A model generated the notes under the pieces. It saw nothing but the letters and a program-made list of their open reading frames with translations, ran no database searches and was not told where the DNA came from. 5,851 nt of DNA, taken from Pseudomonadota bacterium (GTDB lineage Bacteria; Pseudomonadota; Alphaproteobacteria; Caulobacterales; Aquidulcibacteraceae). The DNA is taken from the NCBI GenBank assembly GCA_023461135.1, contig JAEWNX010000352.1, positions 1 to 5,851 of the forward strand, read 5' to 3'. Each line of letters starts with the position of its first letter. The stretch's first letter is position 1. The position numbers were made by a program, and so were the translations under genes. Positions 1 through 4,499 of the stretch are shown piece after piece.

Positions 1-1067
1 CCGCCGGCGCCGCGCTCGTACGGTTGGGCCAGCTTTTCGCGCTCGTCCTCAGGAATGCCCGGCCCGCTGTCGATCGTCTCCAGCACCAGCACGCCCTCGC
101 GCGCTTGCGCCGTCACCATCACGCGCCCGCCTTCGGGCGTGAACTTCAGCGCGTTGCTGATGGTGTTGATCAGGATGCGCTTCACCGCGCGTTCGTCGGC
201 GCGCACCGTCAGCGCTGGCTGTGGCGTCACCATGCCAAGCGCGATCTGTTTCTTCTGCGCCGCGTCCATGGACAGGCGCACCACGTCCTCCACAGCCGCG
301 CCGATGTCGAACTCCTCCAGCACAAGATCATAGCGCCCCGCGTCGATCTTCGAGAGATCGAGCAGATCGTTCACCAAACCCAGCAGATGCGTCCCGCTCC
401 TGCGAATGAGCCCGGCGTACTCCACGTAGCGCGCGCCGATCTCGCCGAAGATCTGCCGCTCGATCATTTCCGAGAAGCCCAGGATGTGCGTCAGGGGCGT
501 CCGCAGTTCGTGCGAGACTTCCGCAATGCGCTCGCCCATCGCCTGCGCGCGCCCGCCGGCGCCTTGCCCCAGCGCCATGAGCCCCGCCGCGAAGGCGAGC
601 GCGGCGACCGCCAGCACCTGTGGAAAAGGATCGAGCCCAAGGTCCGGCAGCCCGAGCGCGAACACCGCCGCGGCCGCGTATACCATGACGCCGGCCGCGC
701 CGGCCTCCGGCGCCCAGCGTCGTCCGAGCGCCAACGCCAACGCCGGGGGAACCGCAAACAGCACCGCAAGCGGCGAGAGCGCGCCCCCAGAACCCGCCGC
801 GAGCCCGATGCCCGTGAGTAACCATGCCGCGAGCCATCCCAAGTCCACAGCTTTTCGTCCCAGTTGCGGAACCAGGATGAATCCAGCCAGCGCCGGGGCC
901 ATCGCGAGCGCGCTGGCGCCTGCAACAGCGCTGCGTTCGCCGCCATTCAGCCACGCCAAGAGACCGGCTATCGCCACAGCCGCCAGCCAAAACCAGCACG
1001 CAAGCGTTAACCCCAGCGCGCGTGGCGCTGCATTTGCAGGTCGCGTTACTGCCCTTTGTGTTGACAC
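1..1067 (-). CDS. PleC/DivJ-type membrane sensor histidine kinase (3' end outside window)
   Basis: This is a transmembrane histidine kinase of a two-component system; about 355 residues are visible and the end is cut off. Residues 17-168 are hydrophobic and form about six membrane segments, with no recognisable periplasmic sensor domain. The dimerisation helix follows, with the phosphoacceptor box HELRTP (His186) and then GFSEMIERQIFGEIG and SGTHLLGLVNDLLDLSKIDAG, which closely resembles PleC/DivJ. The ATPase domain shows the N box (ISNALKF, Asn305), the G1 box (DSGPGI, Asp333) and a PYERG F-box. The sequence stops just before the G2 box. The start is uncertain: GTG at 1067 puts the first membrane helix near the N-terminus, whereas an in-frame ATG at 1154 would add 29 residues with atypical codons. 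Neither start has a clear ribosome binding site. The gene is transcribed divergently from the secreted-protein gene. The cognate response regulator is not visible; DivK is a guess from family resemblance. Confidence 0.93.
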   Translation of the reverse strand, partial: MSTQRAVTRPANAAPRALGLTLACWFWLAAVAIAGLLAWLNGGERSAVAGASALAMAPALAGFILVPQLGRKAVDLGWLAAWLLTGIGLAAGSGGALSPLAVLFAVPPALALALGRRWAPEAGAAGVMVYAAAAVFALGLPDLGLDPFPQVLAVAALAFAAGLMALGQGAGGRAQAMGERIAEVSHELRTPLTHILGFSEMIERQIFGEIGARYVEYAGLIRRSGTHLLGLVNDLLDLSKIDAGRYDLVLEEFDIGAAVEDVVRLSMDAAQKKQIALGMVTPQPALTVRADERAVKRILINTISNALKFTPEGGRVMVTAQAREGVLVLETIDSGPGIPEDEREKLAQPYERGAG

Positions 1068-1090
1068 TGCGAACCGGCCCGCGAGTAAAA
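1061..1090 (+). promoter_or_regulatory. Possible sigma-70 promoter for the secreted-protein gene
   Basis: A perfect TTGACA (1061-1066) is followed, after 17 bases, by AGTAAA (1084-1089), a poor match to a -10 box. If real, transcription would start near 1097 and leave a leader of about 80 bases before the ATG at 1178. The -35 box would overlap the proposed GTG start of the divergent kinase. The -35 match is good and the -10 match is weak. Confidence 0.3.
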
Positions 1091-1101
1091 GACTTCTTAA
1101 C
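1086..1101 (+). promoter_or_regulatory. CtrA-like box (TAAA-N7-TTAAC)
   Basis: The CtrA consensus in Caulobacter relatives is TTAA-N7-TTAA(C). Here TAAA (1086-1089) and TTAAC (1097-1101) have exactly seven bases between them, one mismatch from consensus. The site lies 19 bases upstream of the kinase GTG and within the divergent promoter region, where a regulator could act on either gene. A single such site can arise by chance, so this is a candidate only. Confidence 0.3.
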
Positions 1102-1126
1102 GTGCTGAGGGGGACGATACGCGTCC

Positions 1127-1131
1127 GAGTC
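1127..1131. promoter_or_regulatory. GANTC site 1 (candidate CcrM methylation site)
   Basis: GAGTC lies in the divergent intergenic region. With flanking bases it forms CGAGTC (1126-1131), which is an inverted copy of GACTCG at 1145-1150. GANTC is the CcrM methylation target in most alphaproteobacteria. Whether this host encodes CcrM cannot be seen here. Confidence 0.45.
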
Positions 1132-1144
1132 TTTGTCGGAAGCG

Positions 1145-1149
1145 GACTC
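1145..1149. promoter_or_regulatory. GANTC site 2 (candidate CcrM methylation site)
   Basis: GACTC is the second GANTC site, starting 18 bases after the first. It is the right arm of the CGAGTC/GACTCG inverted repeat and also part of ACTCGC (1147-1152), which is complementary to GCGAGT at 1081-1086. It lies 29 bases upstream of the ATG of the secreted-protein gene, so it falls in that gene's likely leader. Confidence 0.45.
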
Positions 1150-1162
1150 GCCATTCAAGATC

Positions 1163-1169
1163 AGGGGAG
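1163..1169 (+). promoter_or_regulatory. Ribosome binding site fixing the 1178 start
   Basis: AGGGGAG ends eight bases before the ATG at 1178. It is a strong Shine-Dalgarno match and decides in favour of that ATG over an in-frame TTG at 1133, which would place 15 extra residues in front of an obvious signal peptide. Confidence 0.8.
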
Positions 1170-1177
1170 TAGAGCTG

Positions 1178-2218
1178 ATGCGTAGCCTTGCGGTCTGGAC
1201 CACCACCGCGGCAGTCGCCCTCTTCGGCGTCGCCAACGCTCAAACCACGCCCGCCGCCGAAGCTGCCGACGGCAACCTGCAGACGGCGGTCACCGCCTAC
1301 GCTGCGTACCAGAACGATGTCTCCGAATTGCGCGCCGGCACCATGCGCACGGCCGACGATCTAGAGCACGCGCTCGACCGTGTCGCCCGCCACAACCGCG
1401 ATGAACTCACGCGCGGTTGGGTGGCGTACGGCTCGTCGATCGCCTCCCAATCGCCCGCCTTCGTGCAAGGCGTGCGCGACGCCGCCAATTATTACGGCCG
1501 CGACGCGGTGATCTGGGCGGTTACGGTCGATCCATCCTATTCGCGCGGTCTGCGCGGCGGCCAGGAAGCAACCCGTCTCCTCCTGGACTCCGCCAACGCC
1601 GATGCGGCGCGCATCGTCGCCGTCGCGGACCGCTACCAGGAACTAGCCTACTCGCTGCAGCGTCAGCGCTGGGCCAACACGGTCGCTCCGCAACAGGCCG
1701 CACGCGTGCAGCGCGTGCGCTCGCTCGGCCGCGAAGGCGCGCCGGACGACGCTGTGCCCGCGACCTGGGCGCCGCGCCTGACGGTCGCCGCCCTTAGCGT
1801 GCAACCAGGCAGCGATCCGAACGCTTATGGCGGCCGCCGCTTCTGGGACGCCGTGCGCGGCGGAACGGAGGTGGTGGAGGTCGCCGCCCCTGCCGGCGCG
1901 TTCCGCGTCAACCACACGCGCGGCGAAGCGCTGGACCGCATGACTGCGGTCGCCGCGCTGCAAGCGCTGGACGCGGTCGATGCGAACCAAAGCGCGGTCA
2001 GCCGTCTCATCGCCGACCCGCGTTCGCGCGATTGCTTCGAGATGGCTCAACTGCAGCTCTATCAATGCATGTCGGCCGCGCGCTTCCGCTATGAAAACGC
2101 GTTCTGCCTCGGCCAGCACGGCCTGCGGGACATCGGCACGTGCATCGGCGCTGTAGCGACGCCGGACGCGGCAGCCGCGATGACGCCGATCACCAGCGGC
2201 GGCCGAGGCCGCGACTGA
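1178..2218 (+). CDS. Exported protein of unknown function with a four-cysteine C-terminal region
   Basis: I do not recognise this 346-residue protein as a characterised family. Residues 1-21 form a Sec signal peptide: Met-Arg, a hydrophobic core through Val18, and an Ala-Asn-Ala cleavage motif before Gln22. The mature protein should therefore be periplasmic or secreted; no lipobox or later membrane segment is seen. The body is alanine- and arginine-rich and appears mostly helical. A region around residues 76-115 (RDELTRGWVAYG, then DAANYYGRDAVIW) looks like the most conserved-looking core. The only cysteines are Cys286, Cys297, Cys310 and Cys322 (C-x10-C-x12-C-x11-C), which could form two disulfides between helices in the oxidising periplasm. 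The C-terminus (after about 323) is a low-complexity Ala/Gly tail. The start is fixed by a strong ribosome binding site and the gene ends before an intrinsic terminator, so it is probably monocistronic. It could be an envelope factor, but no function can be assigned. Confidence 0.9.
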   Translation: MRSLAVWTTTAAVALFGVANAQTTPAAEAADGNLQTAVTAYAAYQNDVSELRAGTMRTADDLEHALDRVARHNRDELTRGWVAYGSSIASQSPAFVQGVRDAANYYGRDAVIWAVTVDPSYSRGLRGGQEATRLLLDSANADAARIVAVADRYQELAYSLQRQRWANTVAPQQAARVQRVRSLGREGAPDDAVPATWAPRLTVAALSVQPGSDPNAYGGRRFWDAVRGGTEVVEVAAPAGAFRVNHTRGEALDRMTAVAALQALDAVDANQSAVSRLIADPRSRDCFEMAQLQLYQCMSAARFRYENAFCLGQHGLRDIGTCIGAVATPDAAAAMTPITSGGRGRD

Positions 2219-2242
2219 TCCACGCTCACGCGAGGGACAATT

Positions 2243-2276
2243 GAAGCGCGGGCCCCCGGGTCCGCGCTTCTTGTTT
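2243..2276 (+). terminator. Intrinsic terminator after the secreted-protein gene
   Basis: A perfect nine-base stem, GAAGCGCGG (2243-2251) with CCGCGCTTC (2262-2270), encloses a ten-base GC-rich loop and is followed by TTGTTT. It starts 25 bases after the stop codon at 2218 and separates this gene from sufE. The T-tract is short, but the stem is strong. Confidence 0.8.
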
Positions 2277-2305
2277 GAGGCCGCGCAAAAGCGCATGTGC
2301 TAGGC

Positions 2306-2737
2306 ATGAGCGGCCCCGATGAGGCGATCGAAGACTTGAGCGAGGAATTCGATGTCCTCCCCGACTGGGAGGAGCGCATCGCCTACGTGATCGAACTCGG
2401 CCGCCAGCTCGAGCCCTTGCTCGACGAAGAACGCAGCGAGGCCAACCGCGTGCGCGGCTGCGCGAGCCAGGTTTGGCTCGTCTCCGAGCGCCGCCCCGAA
2501 GCGCCGGAAAAGCTCTATTTTCGCGGCGATTCGGACGCGCACCTCGTGCGCGGCGAGATCGCCATGCTGATGCGCGTCTTTTCCGGCCGCACGCCCGAAG
2601 AGATACTCTCGGTCGATCCGCGCGCGATGTTCGACCGGCTGGGGCTGAAGGAGGCCCTCACCCAGCAGCGTTCCAACGGCCTCTTCTCCATGATCGGCCG
2701 CATGCAGTCGGAAGCGCGGGCCGCGCAGGGGCAGTAA
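2306..2737 (+). CDS. sufE: Cysteine desulfuration protein SufE
   Basis: SufE accepts persulfide sulfur from a cysteine desulfurase of the SufS type and passes it to the Fe-S cluster scaffold; it acts in the cytoplasm. The 143-residue protein matches the family over its length. It has the N-terminal EEFDVLPDWEERIAYVIELG helix region, the active-site motif NRVRGCASQVWL with catalytic Cys52, then YFRGDSDAHLVRGEIAMLM, FSGRTPEEIL, and the C-terminal LTQQRSNGLFSMIGRM. An in-frame GTG at 2297 would add three residues. ATG 2306 is preferred because it places the cysteine at almost the same position as in E. coli SufE (Cys51). Neither start has a good ribosome binding site. The gene stands alone here, away from other suf genes, and is convergent with the DUF6456 gene with only 12 bases between stops. 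Confidence 0.96.
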   Translation: MSGPDEAIEDLSEEFDVLPDWEERIAYVIELGRQLEPLLDEERSEANRVRGCASQVWLVSERRPEAPEKLYFRGDSDAHLVRGEIAMLMRVFSGRTPEEILSVDPRAMFDRLGLKEALTQQRSNGLFSMIGRMQSEARAAQGQ

Positions 2738-2742
2738 GCCCC
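2728..2742. terminator. Small GC hairpin spanning the sufE stop codon
   Basis: GGGGC (2728-2732) pairs with GCCCC (2738-2742) around a loop that contains the TAA stop. TGCCCC at 2754-2759 can instead pair with GGGGCA at 2728-2733. There is no T-tract on either side. With only 12 bases between the convergent genes this is the only visible candidate for ending transcription, but it is weak. Confidence 0.2.
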
Positions 2743-2749
2743 GCCGTCC

Positions 2750-3502
2750 TCATTGCCCCGGCGCCTTACTCCCATAATCCGCCGCGAGCTGCGCCAACGC
2801 CAGCTTCAGCGCGAGCTTGCCTGAGCGCGCCGGCCACGCTTCCGCGCGCTCCAGGGCTTCCAGCCCGTCCTCACGCAGGCACACGCGCTCGACGACAGCC
2901 CGCAGCGGCGGCGCAAGCTTGGCCAGCGCATCGCTCACCCGTCGGCGCGTATCGCAATGCGCGGCGAGCGCGCCATCCATCCCGCCGCCGCGCGCGGCCG
3001 CTCCCTTTGGCGGCGCGCTCCAATCCGAGCCGCGCACCGTGCCGATTTCGCTGCGCTCCCAATCCGCCTTGAGCCGCGCAGCGGCGGCCAATTCCGCGCG
3101 GTCGAGCCAGGCGCGTCCATCGCTGTCGCGCAGCAACGACAAACGCCGCAGCAAGCGATCTGCATCGTATCCGCGCGCAAGGCGCACGTCGCCATCGCCA
3201 TCCACCACGGGCCGGTCGACGATGGGCCGATGCTGCGCAGCATACGCCTCGTCCGGCGCCGAGCATTCGCGCGCCACGCGCGCGTGGCCCGCTGCGCTCA
3301 GCATGTACGCGCCTTCGCCCGCCGTTTCGATCGCGCCAGAGGAAGCAAGCTCGCGCACCTCGGCGCGGCTCAAGCGCACCGCCGGTCTGCGTCTGCGGTC
3401 GCCGTTCGCGAACACGCCGAAACCGCCATTGCGGTCCGGCGCGAGCACGCATCCGTGCGCCGAAAGGCGTTCGAGCGCGCGCATCACCGACCGCGCGCTC
3501 AT
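2750..3502 (-). CDS. DUF6456 domain protein with winged-helix-like N-terminus
   Basis: This 250-residue protein carries the alphaproteobacterial DUF6456 domain in its C-terminal half. Around residues 116-165 there is a LLRRLSLLRDSDGRAWLDRAELAA-type segment followed by RLKADWERSEIGTVRGSDW. The hallmark end follows at about residues 187-244: LPPLR-like helix, VERVCLREDGLEALERAEAWPARSGK, then a final helix. The WPARSGK part looks like a helix-turn-helix. The N-terminal region (43-79: RLSRAEVRELASSGAIE, then YMLSAAGHARVAR) resembles a winged helix. DNA binding is therefore likely, but the family function is not established to my knowledge. Start choice: the ATG at 3502 overlaps the upstream gene's TGA in an ATGA arrangement, with GAGG eight bases before it. 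An upstream in-frame start at 3523 would lengthen the overlap. Translation is probably coupled to the DnaA-like gene. The ends converge with sufE. Confidence 0.88.
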   Translation of the reverse strand: MSARSVMRALERLSAHGCVLAPDRNGGFGVFANGDRRRRPAVRLSRAEVRELASSGAIETAGEGAYMLSAAGHARVARECSAPDEAYAAQHRPIVDRPVVDGDGDVRLARGYDADRLLRRLSLLRDSDGRAWLDRAELAAAARLKADWERSEIGTVRGSDWSAPPKGAAARGGGMDGALAAHCDTRRRVSDALAKLAPPLRAVVERVCLREDGLEALERAEAWPARSGKLALKLALAQLAADYGSKAPGQ

Positions 3503-3849
3503 GACGCCTCGCGCGGGCGCCACTGCGCCGGCGGCGTTTGCCGCAGCATCGCTTCAAGCCCGCTGATCCAAAGATCGAACTGGGCGTCTTCGCGCCTGTC
3601 TTCGATGATGTGGCACGCATGCGCGATCGTGGAACGGTCCCGGCCGAACGCGGTGGCGATCCGCGCCAAGCTCATCTCGAAGCCCACATGACAGAGATAC
3701 GCCGCAATCTGCCGCGCGAACGCGGCCTCCGTCGCGCCCCGGCGCAGGTCGAGGATTGCCTCCACCGGCACGCCAAGCGCGTAGCTCGCGACATCCGCCG
3801 CCAGCCGCGCCGCCGCCCGGTCGCGCGCCTGCAATTCCAGAACATCCAT
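3499..3849 (-). CDS. Stand-alone DnaA domain IV-like DNA-binding protein
   Basis: This 116-residue protein matches the C-terminal DNA-binding domain of DnaA (Bac_DnaA_C) and has no AAA+ ATPase or DnaB-interacting domain. ARQIAAYLCHVGFEMSLARIATAFG (about 45-69) aligns with the two helices before the signature, and GRDRSTIAHACHIIEDRRED (69-88) aligns with the DnaA box-recognition helix and its following helix. Relative to E. coli DnaA, Asp433 is kept (Asp71), while His434 is Arg72, Thr435 is Ser73 and Pro423 is Ala62, so the preferred site may differ from a classical DnaA box. A remnant Arg-Arg pair (36-37) may match the basic loop. The start at 3849 is chosen because GGAGGG lies nine bases upstream; a TTG at 3855 would be too close. 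The gene is followed by DUF6456 with an ATGA overlap. Role is inferred: a regulator or a competitor for DnaA sites. Confidence 0.9.
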   Translation of the reverse strand: MDVLELQARDRAAARLAADVASYALGVPVEAILDLRRGATEAAFARQIAAYLCHVGFEMSLARIATAFGRDRSTIAHACHIIEDRREDAQFDLWISGLEAMLRQTPPAQWRPREAS

Positions 3850-3858
3850 TAGCAAGCA

Positions 3859-3864
3859 CCCTCC
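3859..3864 (-). promoter_or_regulatory. Ribosome binding site of the DnaA-like gene
   Basis: GGAGGG on the minus strand lies nine bases before the ATG at 3849, and only three before a TTG at 3855. It therefore decides the start codon and predicts good translation of the coupled pair. Confidence 0.8.
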
Positions 3865-3894
3865 AACGAACCCGGCCCATGCCGGCCCGTCGAA

Positions 3895-3938
3895 AGGATA
3901 ACCGCGCTTAAGAACTGTAGGATAGATTTCCTAGGATT
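3895..3938. repeat. Three AGGAT(A/T) motifs in the mucR/dnaA-like spacer
   Basis: On the plus strand AGGATA occurs at 3895-3900 and 3919-3924, and AGGATT at 3933-3938. The last is part of the palindrome TCCTAGGA (3929-3936). On the minus strand these read TTATCCTTT, CTATCCTAC and AATCCTAGG, upstream of the DnaA-like gene. The spacer is clearly more AT-rich than its flanks, so it probably holds that gene's promoter or an operator. No confident -35/-10 pair was found. Confidence 0.4.
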
Positions 3939-3946
3939 ATTTTCCG

Positions 3947-4351
3947 CTATTCGAGGCGGCGGCTATGGCCCAGGCCCATGCGCTTGGCCAGGTTGGAGCG
4001 CTCCTTGGCGTAATTGGGGGCCACCATCGGATAGTCGTGCGGCAGGCCCCATTTGACCCGGTACTCGTCCGGCGTCATGCCGTACCGGGTTCGCAGATGG
4101 CGCTTCAAGGATTTGAATTTCTTACCGTCTTCCAGGCAGATGATAAAATCGGGGGTCACCGATTTCTTGATCGCCACCGCCGGCTCCTGGGCGTGCTCGG
4201 CGGCCGCGGGGCCCGTGCCGGAGACCTCCTTCAGCGCCGCATGCACCGTCCGAATGAGCGCCGGAACGTCCTGCGCGGCAACGGAATTGGCGGACACATA
4301 GGCCGACACGATGTCAGCCGCCATCTCCACCAAGTCTTGCTTCGCGTCCAT
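3947..4351 (-). CDS. mucR: MucR/Ros family transcriptional regulator
   Basis: MucR/Ros proteins are small alphaproteobacterial DNA-binding regulators that bind AT-rich sites, oligomerise through the N-terminus and control surface, motility and cell-cycle genes. The 134-residue length is typical. The N-terminal helix (1-45) with AADIVSAYVSANSV is the family oligomerisation region. It is followed by an Ala/Pro-rich linker and then the DNA-binding domain: FIICLEDGKKFKSLKRHLRT (69-88), MTPDEYRVKWGLPHDYPMVAPNYA and SNLAKRMGLG. In Ros the zinc ligands are Cys-x2-Cys-x9-His-x4-His. Here the equivalent positions are Cys72, Asp75, His85 and Tyr90, so the fourth ligand is absent and the second is Asp. 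The start has only a weak GAGAG upstream. The gene lies 148 bases downstream of the antiporter-like gene and 97 bases upstream of the DnaA-like gene, all on the same strand. Autorepression is known in this family and the AT-rich upstream region would suit it. Confidence 0.95.
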   Translation of the reverse strand: MDAKQDLVEMAADIVSAYVSANSVAAQDVPALIRTVHAALKEVSGTGPAAAEHAQEPAVAIKKSVTPDFIICLEDGKKFKSLKRHLRTRYGMTPDEYRVKWGLPHDYPMVAPNYAKERSNLAKRMGLGHSRRLE

Positions 4352-4387
4352 TTCGGCGTGCTCTCAAAGGGAAATCAAGGTCGCGGC

Positions 4388-4415
4388 GGTATAGAACCAG
4401 TGCAGAATAACGCAA
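4388..4415 (-). promoter_or_regulatory. Possible mucR promoter
   Basis: On the minus strand TTGCGT (4410-4415) and TATACC (4388-4393) are separated by 16 bases. They match the sigma-70 consensus at three and four of six positions. Transcription would begin near 4381, giving a leader of about 30 bases before the mucR ATG. The match is modest, but placement is right. Confidence 0.35.
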
Positions 4416-4431
4416 GACCGCCGCGCACTCA

Positions 4432-4479
4432 AATATTAGATGAAACTTTACCGCGTCTTTCCTTTGGCCTGAAAATATT
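4432..4479. promoter_or_regulatory. AT-rich segment with two AATATT motifs upstream of mucR
   Basis: AATATT occurs at 4432-4437 and 4474-4479 in the most AT-rich stretch of the window, just upstream of the proposed mucR promoter and downstream of the antiporter-like stop codon. MucR/Ros proteins bind AT-rich DNA with TpA steps, so this is a plausible autoregulatory region. No terminator hairpin for the antiporter-like gene is evident here. Confidence 0.35.
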
Positions 4480-4499
4480 GTTTCGCGTTGACTTACCCG

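Noticed and set aside
619..627. TGTGGAAAA, one mismatch from an inverted DnaA box
   Set aside because: It is a single site inside the kinase coding sequence with no cluster of further boxes, so it is most likely chance.
24..821. Plus-strand open frame of 265 codons
   Set aside because: It is antisense to the histidine kinase, with an Arg/His-rich composition and no recognisable motif.
328..1236. Long minus-strand open frame of about 300 codons overlapping the kinase
   Set aside because: Its product is Arg/Gly-rich with no domain, while the frame offset from it carries the full histidine kinase motifs. It is an out-of-frame shadow caused by high GC.
2283..2294. GCGCAAAAGCGC palindrome just before sufE
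   Set aside because: A four-base stem is too short to call a regulatory hairpin, and no T-tract or partner motif supports it.
1643..2296. Minus-strand open frame opposite the secreted-protein gene
   Set aside because: The plus-strand gene has a strong ribosome binding site, a signal peptide and a terminator; the opposite frame has none of these.
2817..3691. Overlapping plus-strand open frames opposite the DUF6456 and DnaA-like genes
   Set aside because: Both minus-strand genes have family signatures and a coupled ATGA junction; the opposite frames are low-complexity Ala/Arg/Ser shadows.
4071..4090. Possibility of an origin of replication near the DnaA-like gene
   Set aside because: No cluster of consensus DnaA boxes or AT-rich unwinding element is present, and the protein is not the full-length initiator.
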